34,599 nt of DNA, from positions 3,633 through 38,231 of the forward strand of contig OMYH01000038.1 in assembly GCA_900315255.1 (NCBI GenBank), read 5' to 3'. This stretch comes from an uncultured Eubacteriales bacterium. Lineage in GTDB: Bacteria > Bacillota > Clostridia > Oscillospirales > Acutalibacteraceae. The position numbers and the translations under genes are program-made. Below are positions 16,322 to 23,514 of the stretch, in pieces. A model generated the notes under the pieces. That model was not told the DNA's origin, ran no database searches, and saw only the letters and a program-made list of their open reading frames with translations. Within the stretch, counting starts at the first letter, position 1. Each line of letters starts with the position of its first letter.

Positions 16322-16993
16322 TTACAGCTCAAAGTATACCTTAAAGGTGTCGCCGAAAATGTCAAACGGCATTATTATTGTGTCTTTCCCGCCGGTGCTC
16401 TGTTTTGTGCAGACGGTCGATGAATCGTCGTAGAAATGAAGGAGTATCTCACTGCCGCCCTCATATGAGTAAGTACCTGCAGAGGCCGGGTCATCGCTGC
16501 TGACGCCCATTCGCAGGGAGAATGTTCCGTCCTCCTTCAACTCCAGTGAACCGCCGTAGGTCCTGTATGATGTTCCGTACAGCTCTTCGCCGCTGATCGG
16601 ATGGCCTGTGGGGTCGAGGATGCGTCCTGCTTTCCAAGTGCCTTGTATCTCCGACTCAAACCCTGTCGGCTCGCTTTCGATCTCTATCGGGATAACCTCA
16701 TACTCACTGCTTGAATCATTCTGCGAGGATACGGCTTTCGACGATGTGGTTTTCTTTGATGATGTGTTCTTATTCTCAGACGATGTATCTCCGGAAGAGG
16801 CAGCCGATGACGCAGATGTATCTGTCGTAAGCTGGCTTTCCTTTTTTTCGGCAGTGTCTTTTGTGTCGGCGGTGGCTGATACAAAAGATGATTGGTCGTC
16901 CGATTCGCCCGTATATATGATGAACGGTATATCACAGGCACACAGTGAAATAGTCATAGAGGCAATAAGCGCCGCAATAATAATTTTTTTCAT
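16322..16993 (-). CDS. Putative lipoprotein with lipocalin-like C-terminal domain (paralogue 1)
   Basis: The protein has 223 residues. AAGGAG precedes ATG 16993. The N-terminus is a lipoprotein signal ending in the lipobox LCAC (Cys19). Residues about 30-110 form a Ser/Thr/Asp/Lys-rich, low-complexity spacer. The C-terminal domain (about 115-223) opens with GTWKAGRILDPTGHPISGEE, continues LELKEDGTFSLRMG and GTYSYEGG, and is predicted from its pattern to be a small beta-barrel of the kind called lipocalin-like. The next gene on the same strand (17185-17973) encodes a paralogue with the same layout, separated by a terminator, so each is likely its own transcript. It is probably anchored outside the membrane. 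No function is recognised. Confidence 0.75.
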   Translation of the reverse strand: MKKIIIAALIASMTISLCACDIPFIIYTGESDDQSSFVSATADTKDTAEKKESQLTTDTSASSAASSGDTSSENKNTSSKKTTSSKAVSSQNDSSSEYEVIPIEIESEPTGFESEIQGTWKAGRILDPTGHPISGEELYGTSYRTYGGSLELKEDGTFSLRMGVSSDDPASAGTYSYEGGSEILLHFYDDSSTVCTKQSTGGKDTIIMPFDIFGDTFKVYFEL

Positions 16994-17133
16994 AACATAT
17001 AACTCCTTTTTAGCTGATACCCGACAAAATAAAAGAATAATATCCCTGTAGGAAATGTGATGCTATACAAATTATACATTACTGTTTTTAATATATCAAT
17101 TATAATCTATTAAGAGAATGTAAAAAAGAATAG

Positions 17134-17170
17134 AAAAACGCATCTCCTTGATGATCGTCGGGAAATGCGT
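17134..17170 (-). terminator. Terminator of the upstream lipoprotein gene
   Basis: Read on the minus strand, ACGCATTTCCC pairs with GGAGATGCGT (17139-17170 overall, one mismatch or bulge) and is followed by TTTTTC. It lies 14 bases past the stop at 17185. Confidence 0.8.
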
Positions 17171-17184
17171 TATCTGTTATCTGA

Positions 17185-17973
17185 TTACCTTGAAAAATAG
17201 ATCGTATAGTTTCTTCCGCCTGTGTATACATTGAGCAGGAGCATTTCAACTCCGTCAATTTTTTTCAGATCAAGTATCTGCTGACTTTTGTTTGTGTCAT
17301 CATACTGCAGCACAAGCTGTTCGCCTCTCTGTTCGTAAACTCCCACGTTTGTCTGTCCTTCGGGAATAATACCGATAGAAAGCTCAAATTCGCTTTTCTC
17401 GTCGAGGTCGAGCACGCCCGCATAGTTGAATACCGAACCGTATATATCTCGTCCGTCACACTCGTTGCCGTCGGAATCGAGGATCTTTTCAACTATCCAC
17501 AAGCCTGATAAATAGGGAACATCGGTTGCGGCTTCGGCGTCGGAGCTTGTATCCGATCCTGCTGTGTCGGTATCTGTTTGTGTATCTGTATCTGTTTCTG
17601 TTTCTGATGATGCGCTGTCCGATGCTTCGGGCGGTCTGACGATGGTGCTTACAGATGCTTCGTACTCCTCTGAACGTGAGGGGATTACGTCGTCTTTTCC
17701 GCTCTGCGAGGACGCTTCCTTTTTAGACTCGGCGGGTTTGGATTGTTCGATTTTTGACTCTGATTTTGATTCTGATTTTAATTCTGCCTTTGATTCATCT
17801 TTTTCGGCGGTTGCTTTGGAGTCATTGCTCTTAACGCTGTCGGCGTGTGACAGAATCTCGCTTGCGTTGTCAAAATTCGGTTCGGTAGTTTCTGATGTGT
17901 TATCCTTTGCTGCGCATGAACACAGAGTGCATACCAGAATAACAGCCGATAGTAATACAGCAGCCTTTTTCAT
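17185..17973 (-). CDS. Putative lipoprotein with lipocalin-like C-terminal domain (paralogue 2)
   Basis: The protein has 262 residues. GGAGG precedes ATG 17973. The lipoprotein signal ends in the lipobox LCSC (Cys20). It is followed by a very long low-complexity spacer (about 25-155) rich in Ser, Lys, Glu and Asp, with KSESKSESKIEQSK and an ETDTDTQTDTDT run. The C-terminal domain (about 155-262) aligns with that of the neighbour: GLWIVEKILDSDGNECDGRD against GTWKAGRILDPTGHPISGEE, and GVYEQRGEQLVLQYDD against GTYSYEGGSEILLHFYDD. The pair clearly arose by duplication, with the spacers diverging fastest. Function is unknown; a surface-exposed binding role is only a guess. Confidence 0.75.
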   Translation of the reverse strand: MKKAAVLLSAVILVCTLCSCAAKDNTSETTEPNFDNASEILSHADSVKSNDSKATAEKDESKAELKSESKSESKIEQSKPAESKKEASSQSGKDDVIPSRSEEYEASVSTIVRPPEASDSASSETETDTDTQTDTDTAGSDTSSDAEAATDVPYLSGLWIVEKILDSDGNECDGRDIYGSVFNYAGVLDLDEKSEFELSIGIIPEGQTNVGVYEQRGEQLVLQYDDTNKSQQILDLKKIDGVEMLLLNVYTGGRNYTIYFSR

Positions 17974-18148
17974 GTAAAAAACCTCCGTAATTAATGATTT
18001 ATAACATTATAATTATATACAATCGCAGGAGCGTTTTCAATAGATAAAAGCTGACAAATTTAGGACTGAAGGGATGAAATTATTGTGTTTAATGATGTTG
18101 TATGATCAAAATACCGCCCGTTTAGGAAAAATGCTGAAATATAACTAA

Positions 18149-18282
18149 GGAACCACTGATTAAATCACGTCCTTCGGACTGAGTACCAAATTTGCTTGCA
18201 TCTTTAGTCTCGCCTGCCGGCTCGATCGGTGCTTCTGCTGCGCACGCACTGTCAAATTGCACTCAATTTAATCAGTGTCTCC
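18149..18282 (+). mobile_element. MITE-like element, copy D, upstream of the SRP RNA promoter
   Basis: A complete 134-bp copy with ends GGAACCACTGATTAAAT and ATTTAATCAGTGTCTCC, flanked by CTAA on both sides (18145-18148, 18283-18286). Its interior (CACGTCCTTCGGACTGAG, TTTGCTTGCATCTTTAGTCT, GCCTGCCGGCTCGATCGGTG) is almost identical to copy F at the window end and differs from copies A, B and E. It ends only 24 bases before the -35 box of the SRP RNA promoter. Confidence 0.9.
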
Positions 18283-18305
18283 CTAAAAAAAGTTTATTTC
18301 TCCTA

Positions 18306-18334
18306 TTGATTTTTTTATGAGTTTATTGTATAAT
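18306..18334 (+). promoter_or_regulatory. SigA-type promoter of the SRP RNA (and probably dnaX)
   Basis: TTGATT (18306-18311), a 17-base spacer, then TATAAT (18329-18334). The predicted start near 18341 leaves about 25 bases to be trimmed before the SRP RNA helix. Confidence 0.8.
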
Positions 18335-18366
18335 AATTTATGTAAGCGAAAAAATCCATATATTTT

Positions 18367-18483
18367 TATATGCGGGCGGCAGGCCCTGTACGATGGGGCG
18401 CCGTGAACCATGTCAGGCGGGGAACCGAGCAGCATTAAGCGGAGCTGCCCTCTGCGATGCAGTAAGTCTGTCGTTCGTATATC
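18367..18483 (+). ncRNA. ffs: Bacterial signal recognition particle RNA (small type)
   Basis: This is the RNA scaffold that binds Ffh and directs nascent membrane and secreted proteins to the translocon. The conserved apical domain is visible: GTCAGGCGGGGAACCGAGCAGC (about 18412-18433), followed by ATTAAGCGGAGC. The ends form a long closing helix: GCGGGCGGCAG (18372-18382) pairs over 11 positions, including G-U pairs, with CTGTCGTTCGT (18468-18478), and the pairing continues outwards through A-U pairs to about 18367/18483. The length of about 110 bases fits the small type without an Alu domain. Position directly before dnaX is the standard Firmicutes arrangement. The exact processed ends are estimates. 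Confidence 0.9.
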
Positions 18484-18527
18484 AAAGTATATGGGTTTTT
18501 TTGTATAAAGAATAGGGAGGGAACAGA

Positions 18528-20177
18528 GTGTATCGTGTTTTGTACAGGAAGTGGCGGCCCGAGGGCTTTGCTGATGTGATCGGACAGCCGCACGTGACCG
18601 AAACGCTGAAAAACGAGATAAGATCGGGCAGAATATCCCACGCATATCTGTTTACAGGCTCCAGAGGTACCGGCAAGACTACCTGCGCAAAGATACTCTC
18701 ACGGGCAGTGAACTGTCTGGACCCTCATGACGGCGAACCCTGCGGCAAATGCTCGAACTGCGTCGGTATCATGAACGGCAACATTATGGATGTTGTTGAA
18801 ATGGACGCTGCCTCGAACAACAGTGTGAATAACATTCGTGACGTACTCGATGAAGTAATGTTTACTCCCTCCGAGGCGAAATTCCGTGTGTATATCATAG
18901 ACGAGGTGCATATGCTGAGCCAGGGGGCTTTCAATGCGCTGCTGAAAACTCTCGAAGAGCCGCCGCAGCATATCGTTTTTATACTTGCAACTACCGAGGT
19001 GCATAAGATCCCCGCAACTATACTGTCACGCTGCCAGAGGTTCGATTTCAACAGGATCGAGCCGAAAGCGATCGCCGATCGTCTTGAATATATCGCCGGA
19101 CAGGAAAACGTTAAGCTGTCATATGACGGAGCTATGCTGATTGCTGCAGTTGCTGACGGCGCTATGCGTGACGCTTTGTCGATACTCGACAGGTGTATCG
19201 GATTATCCGATAACATAGATTCCGATATCGTCCGTGAGGCAACGGGCCTTGCAGGCAGAGATTATCTTTTTACACTTGCGGATTCTGTTAGGAACGGTGA
19301 TGTGCCGTTGGCAATTAATACAATCAACAAGCTCCATAAAGAATCAAAGAGCATTTCCCGGCTGTGCGAGGAGCTGACCGAGCATTTCAGAACGCTCATG
19401 CTTATCAAGACGATGAAGAAGAGCGCAGGAGAGCTTATCATAATGTCTGACGATGAAATGACCCGTGCAAAGGCTCAGGCGGAGATGTTCTCACTGTCTG
19501 CGATCGTGCGGTGCATAGATGTGCTGCAGGCTTCCCTTGAAAGAATGTTCAGGGGCGGTAATAACAAAATAGAATTTGAAACCTGTATGATAAAGCTGTG
19601 CAGTCCCGCTTTATCGGACGATATTTCATCGCTCAAGGCAAGGCTTGAAAAGCTTGAAGCGATAGTAAGGCAGGGGGTTTCGGTCGTATCGGATAGAGCC
19701 GTGCAGAAAAGCGACAGTATACAGGAAAATAATCCGCAGTCCGTAAAGACAGAGCAGACTGTTGACAATACTGCCGAAAAAGAATCTCTGCCCGAGATCA
19801 GACCGAAGACGCAGGGCGGCGATATTATCGGCAGGCTTGTTGCAAAGGCAAAGCCGCTTGACAGCTGGGAGGATATCATGGACGAGATGAAATCTCAGTC
19901 CACCACGCTGTACCACCGTATGAGAGGAACACGGGCATTTTATGCTGATGATTATATCCTGATCGACGCTCCCGATGACAGCGCATTTGCATTTCTGAGG
20001 AGTGATAAGAACCGCAATCTGCTGATCAGAGATGCGATAAAAAAGGTCACGGGACATCAGTATAAGATAGGACCTTACAGAAAGCCGCAGGGGGAAGCGC
20101 CTGCGCTAAAATCAAAGTTGGATGAATTTATTGAGCAAATCTCAGATTCAGATATAAAAGTTAATGTTAAAGAGTAA
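18528..20177 (+). CDS. dnaX: DNA polymerase III subunit gamma/tau
   Basis: This 549-residue AAA+ clamp-loader subunit loads the beta sliding clamp and couples the replicative polymerase. Start GTG 18528 follows AGGGAGG. Visible motifs: YRKWRPEGFADVIGQ at the N-terminus; Walker A GSRGTGKT (44-51); a zinc module with Cys63, Cys72, Cys75 and Cys78; Walker B IIDEVHML; and the sensor/arginine-finger motif LSRCQRFDF. The C-terminal tau region is present but short. No slippery frameshift site was noted. It follows the SRP RNA by about 45 bases and precedes ybaB and recR, the usual replication/repair cluster. Confidence 0.98.
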   Translation: MYRVLYRKWRPEGFADVIGQPHVTETLKNEIRSGRISHAYLFTGSRGTGKTTCAKILSRAVNCLDPHDGEPCGKCSNCVGIMNGNIMDVVEMDAASNNSVNNIRDVLDEVMFTPSEAKFRVYIIDEVHMLSQGAFNALLKTLEEPPQHIVFILATTEVHKIPATILSRCQRFDFNRIEPKAIADRLEYIAGQENVKLSYDGAMLIAAVADGAMRDALSILDRCIGLSDNIDSDIVREATGLAGRDYLFTLADSVRNGDVPLAINTINKLHKESKSISRLCEELTEHFRTLMLIKTMKKSAGELIIMSDDEMTRAKAQAEMFSLSAIVRCIDVLQASLERMFRGGNNKIEFETCMIKLCSPALSDDISSLKARLEKLEAIVRQGVSVVSDRAVQKSDSIQENNPQSVKTEQTVDNTAEKESLPEIRPKTQGGDIIGRLVAKAKPLDSWEDIMDEMKSQSTTLYHRMRGTRAFYADDYILIDAPDDSAFAFLRSDKNRNLLIRDAIKKVTGHQYKIGPYRKPQGEAPALKSKLDEFIEQISDSDIKVNVKE

Positions 20178-20202
20178 AAGAAAATAATTGGAGGAATTAA
20201 AG

Positions 20203-20553
20203 ATGAAAGCAAGATTACCTAAGGGATACGGAAATTCCGCCCCGACAAACATTCAGCAGCTCGCAAAGCAGGCTCAGAAGATGCAGGAGGAAATGGACGC
20301 TGCAAGCACAGAGCTTGAGAGCAAGGAATACTCCGCAACTGCAGGCGGCGAGGCTGTGAAGGTTACCGTTACGGGCGGCATGGAGGTAAAGGCGATCGAC
20401 ATTAAGCCCGAGGTAGTAGACCCCGATGATATAGAGATGCTGTCCGATCTTATCATAGCAGCTGTCAACGAAGCTCTCAGAGCTGCTTCCACAGAGAAGG
20501 AAGAGGTCATGACAAAGATCTCCGGCGGACTCAATATGCCGGGATTGTTCTGA
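20203..20553 (+). CDS. ybaB: YbaB/EbfC family nucleoid-associated protein
   Basis: This 116-residue small DNA-binding protein forms dimers on DNA and is usually encoded between dnaX and recR. ATG 20203 follows GGAGG (20190-20194); an in-frame TTG at 20188 overlaps that site and is rejected. Family features: a coiled, Gln/Lys-rich helix (IQQLAKQAQKMQEEMD), the strand block GGEAVKVTVTGGMEVKAIDI, a helix AAVNEAL, and a Gly/Met-rich tail ending NMPGLF. It lies 25 bases after dnaX and 1 base before recR. Confidence 0.96.
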   Translation: MKARLPKGYGNSAPTNIQQLAKQAQKMQEEMDAASTELESKEYSATAGGEAVKVTVTGGMEVKAIDIKPEVVDPDDIEMLSDLIIAAVNEALRAASTEKEEVMTKISGGLNMPGLF

Positions 20554-20554
20554 T

Positions 20555-21157
20555 ATGGCAGGATTTCAGGCTCCTACTCTTGCACGTCTGATAGACCAGT
20601 TCAACAGACTGCCGGGTATCGGCGCAAAGTCCGCACAAAGACTTGCATATCATGTGCTTAATATGTCTGCCGAGGAGGCAGCGGAGTTTTCTCAGGCTAT
20701 TCTGGACGCACATGACAAGATCAGAAAGTGCGAGTGCTGCTGCAACCTGACAGACGACAAGATATGTCCTATCTGCAGGAGTACAAAGAGAGATGCTTCG
20801 ACTATATGTGTGGTTGAAGAACCAAAGGATGTCGTGGCATTTGAAAAAATGCAGGAGTATTCGGGAGTATACCATGTTCTGCACGGAGTGATCTCTCCGC
20901 TCAATGGTGTCGGACCGGATCAGATTTGTATCAAAGAGCTTGTAAAGCGTGTATCCGACGGGAATGTTTCGGAGGTTATAATGGCGACGAATGCTACCGC
21001 CGAGGGTGAAACTACAGCTATATATATATCAAGACTCCTGAAACCGCTCGGTGTGAAGGTTACAAGGCTTGCCTATGGTATTCCTGTAGGCGCAGATCTG
21101 GAGTATGCGGATGAAGTGACTCTCGCAAGAGCGTTTGAGGGAAGAAACGAATTATAA
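20555..21157 (+). CDS. recR: Recombination mediator protein RecR
   Basis: This 200-residue protein acts with RecO (and RecF) to load RecA on gapped DNA. The sequence shows the N-terminal helix-hairpin-helix (RLPGIGAKSAQRLAYHVL), the four-cysteine zinc finger (CECCCNLTDDKICPIC), the Toprim domain starting ICVVEEPKDVVAFEK, and the C-terminal TRLAYGIPVGADLEYADEVT motif. Full length for the family. ATG 20555 starts 1 base after the ybaB stop, so translation is coupled. A hairpin follows the stop. Confidence 0.98.
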   Translation: MAGFQAPTLARLIDQFNRLPGIGAKSAQRLAYHVLNMSAEEAAEFSQAILDAHDKIRKCECCCNLTDDKICPICRSTKRDASTICVVEEPKDVVAFEKMQEYSGVYHVLHGVISPLNGVGPDQICIKELVKRVSDGNVSEVIMATNATAEGETTAIYISRLLKPLGVKVTRLAYGIPVGADLEYADEVTLARAFEGRNEL

Positions 21158-21163
21158 TGATCA

Positions 21164-21188
21164 GCGGTACCGTGTTGCACTGTACCGC
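21164..21188 (+). terminator. Hairpin after recR, possible terminator
   Basis: GCGGTAC (21164-21170) pairs with GTACCGC (21182-21188), with an inner GTG/CAC. The tail ATATTGTT is only weakly T-rich, so termination may be partial and some transcription could continue into the folded segment downstream. Confidence 0.55.
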
Positions 21189-21202
21189 ATATTGTTAAAC
21201 AA

Positions 21203-21360
21203 GGAGCTAAGCTCCAACAAGCTTGCTTGATTGGAGCGAGCGACGCCGTCAACAAACGTCGGGGAGCTTCAGCTCCTGCGTACGTCGGTGTGAGGTGACC
21301 TACCACTGACGTACGTATGTCCCCCGCCGCCTATAGAGGAGGGGGACATCGACGTTTGTT
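21203..21360 (+). repeat. Highly structured intergenic segment: alternative hairpins plus a closed multi-hairpin fold
   Basis: This is a dense set of perfect inverted repeats between recR and the PASTA gene. First part: GGAGCT/AGCTCC (21203-21208, 21210-21215) competes with a longer stem in which GCTCCAACAAGC (21211-21222) pairs with GCTTG-A-TTGGAGC (21225-21237). Second part: AACAAACGTCG (21251-21261) pairs perfectly with CGACGTTTGTT (21350-21360), enclosing three hairpins: GGAGC/GCTCC (21263-21276), CGTACGTC/GACGTACG (21279-21286, 21308-21315) and ATGTCCCCC/GGGGGACAT (21317-21325, 21341-21349). The closing stem ends 5 bases before the ribosome-binding region of the next gene. It could be a structured RNA leader, a small RNA or a palindromic repeat element. 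I recognise no known family, and its tRNA-like outline lacks every tRNA hallmark. Confidence 0.8.
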
Positions 21361-21380
21361 ATACAGAGGAGGAATAGTTA

Positions 21381-22931
21381 ATGAAAACCTGCAGTCGATG
21401 CGGCCGTGTACTGGGAGATTATGATTTTGTCTGCCCTACATGCGGCTGCAATTTTATCGGGAGAGATCACGAAGGCTCGCCTGTGCGGTCACCCTATGAA
21501 GTAGCCGGTGACCCGGTCCGATCGGATTTCAATGATGAATACATAGTACAGACTCCGGTACCGCCTGCATATATGTATAGGTCGGATTACGAACAGCCTG
21601 TATATGAGAGCGGAAAATATTCACCAAGACCCGACGAGCTCCAATTTGAACCCTCAGAGAAGAACAGAAACGTTCTTATAATACTTCTCGGTATTGCAGC
21701 GAGCGTGTTGGTAGTGATAATTGCGGTTGCTGCAATCGTAATTATCTCACCGAGTCATAAGAAAAGCAGCGGCGGCGGTTCGGGTTACTACGGCGGAGGA
21801 ACTGCGACTACTAAAATTTCAGAAAAAGTGACCGTGCCCGATGTTGTGGGTTTCAAACTCGATGTAGCCGTTGAGAAACTGACGGCTGCAGGGTTCAGGC
21901 ATGATGTAGAGTATAAAGAGGTAGACGACGTAGTCGATGATATGGTGCTTGAACAGACTCCCGAGGCATTAAAGATCGTGGATAAGTCTACAAAGGTCAA
22001 ACTGGTCGTGGCAAAGCTCAGAGTGAAATCTCAGTCCGAGATTGACGCCGAAACCGAGGTTCAGGTTCCGAATGTCGTTGGAATGTCTCTCAAAGATGCC
22101 GAAAACATAATAAAGCAGGCCTCGCTCCAGCCGAGAGTAAAAGAATATCAATACAGTGATTCTGTCGGGGAGAACTGCGTTATTTCACAGGATCCCGAGG
22201 GAGGCAACAACGAACGCAGCTCGGTAAAGAAGAATACCGAGGTGTTCCTGGTCGTATCAAAGGGTAAGGATATGTCGAATTATGTCAAGCTCGATGATTA
22301 CACCGGAAGAGATATCAATCAAGTCAGAAAGGAGCTTGAGGGCGTAGGTCTGAAGGTTGAATACTCCTATTCCGATCACGAGAGTTATAAGAAGGATCAG
22401 ATCATCTCGCAGGATACCGCACAGGGTTCTTATGTCGAAAAGGGAAAAACCGTTGGCTTTGATGTCGCAAGCGGTAATAAGCCCGTTGCTTCAAGAGCGT
22501 CCTCAAAGCCGGTATTCCACAGCGTTTCGGCTTCGTCTGTGCTGGAGCCGCAGGGTGCATACGACTATAAGCCCGAGAATGCACTTCATGATGATAAAAC
22601 CTGTTGGACAGAGGGTGTTGACGGAGACGGCGTCGGCGAGTATATTATGCTGTCTGATAAAGACGTGCAGACCGTCAGGGGCTGTCAGATAACCAACGGT
22701 TATATTCTTGACGAGGACACTTTCAGGAATAACGGCAGATTGTCGAAGGTAACGTTTGAATTCTCCGACGGTTCGACATATACCGCCGATATAGACCCTG
22801 ACAGAATGGATCTCCAGACGATAGAGTTCCCCGAACCTGTTGAAACCACCGGTATAAAGATAATCATCGCCGAGGCAAAGAGCGGCGACAAGTATGAAGA
22901 TACCTGCATAACACTGATCATGCCGTATTAA
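21381..22931 (+). CDS. Zinc-ribbon membrane protein with three PASTA domains and a glycan-binding-like C-terminal domain
   Basis: The protein has 516 residues. ATG 21381 follows GAGGAGG. Domains: N-terminal zinc ribbon (CSRCG and CPTCG, residues 4-21); a Pro/Tyr/Asp-rich cytoplasmic stretch; one membrane helix (about 96-122); a Gly-rich hinge; three PASTA domains (about 149-215, 224-295 and 300-364; VPDVVGFKLD, VPNVVGMSLKD, YTGRDINQ), which in known proteins bind muropeptides or beta-lactams; and a C-terminal discoidin-like domain (about 375-516; PQGAYDYKPENALHDDKTCW, GVGEYIMLSD, LSKVTFEFSDG) resembling the NADase-type glycan-binding family. There is no kinase or penicillin-binding domain, so it is probably a cell-wall sensor or scaffold. 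Its stop codon TAA lies within the TTAA next to element copy E. Confidence 0.85.
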   Translation: MKTCSRCGRVLGDYDFVCPTCGCNFIGRDHEGSPVRSPYEVAGDPVRSDFNDEYIVQTPVPPAYMYRSDYEQPVYESGKYSPRPDELQFEPSEKNRNVLIILLGIAASVLVVIIAVAAIVIISPSHKKSSGGGSGYYGGGTATTKISEKVTVPDVVGFKLDVAVEKLTAAGFRHDVEYKEVDDVVDDMVLEQTPEALKIVDKSTKVKLVVAKLRVKSQSEIDAETEVQVPNVVGMSLKDAENIIKQASLQPRVKEYQYSDSVGENCVISQDPEGGNNERSSVKKNTEVFLVVSKGKDMSNYVKLDDYTGRDINQVRKELEGVGLKVEYSYSDHESYKKDQIISQDTAQGSYVEKGKTVGFDVASGNKPVASRASSKPVFHSVSASSVLEPQGAYDYKPENALHDDKTCWTEGVDGDGVGEYIMLSDKDVQTVRGCQITNGYILDEDTFRNNGRLSKVTFEFSDGSTYTADIDPDRMDLQTIEFPEPVETTGIKIIIAEAKSGDKYEDTCITLIMPY

Positions 22932-23025
22932 GGAGACGCTGATTAAATCGAGTGCCTATATTGCGAAGTCAGATTTTTAGGCAAATTAGTTGAAAAATTC
23001 GCAGGAATACTGACGTATTTCAAGG
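22932..23025 (-). mobile_element. MITE-like element, copy E (one end lost)
   Basis: The copy begins GGAGACGCTGATTAAAT directly after TTAA (22928-22931) and follows copy B through AGTCAGATTTTTAGGCAAATT and CAGGAATACTGACGTATTTC to CAAGG. Homology then stops at about 23025 without the GGAACC end. No second YTRA is identifiable. The TTAA includes the TAA stop codon of the PASTA gene. A terminator hairpin begins where the element ends. Confidence 0.8.
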
Positions 23026-23055
23026 CAGAGAGCGTAATGCCTTCTGCGGTTTTTA
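23025..23055 (+). terminator. Terminator of the PASTA-protein gene
   Basis: GCAGAGAGC (23025-23033) pairs with GCCTTCTGC (23039-23047), with one wobble and one mismatch and loop GTAAT. It is followed by GG and TTTTT. It ends just before the convergent acetyltransferase gene. Confidence 0.65.
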
Positions 23056-23514
23056 TTATATGATCTTTTTCATGTACACTATTGTCATACCGGGTTTGAT
23101 GTCATAGCTTTCACCTGTGAGTACGTATCCTGACTTTTTGTACAGTTTTACGAGGTACTCCTCCTGCATGATGGTGTCAAGCTCCCAGACGTGAATATCG
23201 GGGTACAGCTTCTCGGCTGTTTTCATAGCTTGTGATGCATATCCTTTGCCTCTGTACATGGGCATAATGAAAACAGGCGACAAACGGCAGCTGCAGCCTC
23301 TGTTCACAATCCTTATCGCACCGACAATTGTCTGCCCTGATTTGATGTAATAAAAGTCAGACGTGCTGATTTTTTCACTGATTCTTTCAAGCGATTCGCA
23401 GACAGGGGAGGTGTCGTAGTCTTTATACTTTTCAAGCAGCTGTGAAAATGCTTTTTCCTGCATATTTTTTAGAATAGACGCATCGGATATGTCAATAATT
23501 TCAAGCGTTATCAT
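23056..23514 (-). CDS. GNAT family N-acetyltransferase
   Basis: This 152-residue protein would transfer an acetyl group from acetyl-CoA to an unknown amine. The core fold is visible: strand YYIKSGQTIVGAIRIVNR, then LSPVFIMPMYRGKGYASQAMKTAEKLY, which contains the acetyl-CoA-binding R/Q-x-x-G-x-A type loop (YRGKGYAS), and a C-terminal LVKLYKKSGYVLTGE segment typical of GNATs. Its start overlaps the stop of the degV-like gene by 4 bases (ATGA type), so the two are translationally coupled. The substrate cannot be deduced. Confidence 0.88.
   Translation of the reverse strand: MITLEIIDISDASILKNMQEKAFSQLLEKYKDYDTSPVCESLERISEKISTSDFYYIKSGQTIVGAIRIVNRGCSCRLSPVFIMPMYRGKGYASQAMKTAEKLYPDIHVWELDTIMQEEYLVKLYKKSGYVLTGESYDIKPGMTIVYMKKII

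Noticed and set aside
17564-17977. Plus-strand ORF opposite the second lipoprotein
   Set aside because: It is an antisense shadow of low-complexity Ser/Asp/Glu codons; the minus-strand gene has a lipobox, a ribosome site and a paralogue.
18491-18500. Strong terminator between the SRP RNA and dnaX
   Set aside because: There is a T-run, but only a short A/T stem before it; it may give partial termination but is not convincing as a full terminator.
21073-21306. Minus-strand ORF across the recR end and the folded segment
   Set aside because: It overlaps recR antisense and a palindromic region, has no ribosome site and resembles no known protein.
21251-21360. tRNA or tRNA-like gene suggested by the cloverleaf outline
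   Set aside because: It is about 110 bases, has no anticodon loop, T-loop consensus or CCA-type acceptor, and the stem lengths do not fit any tRNA.
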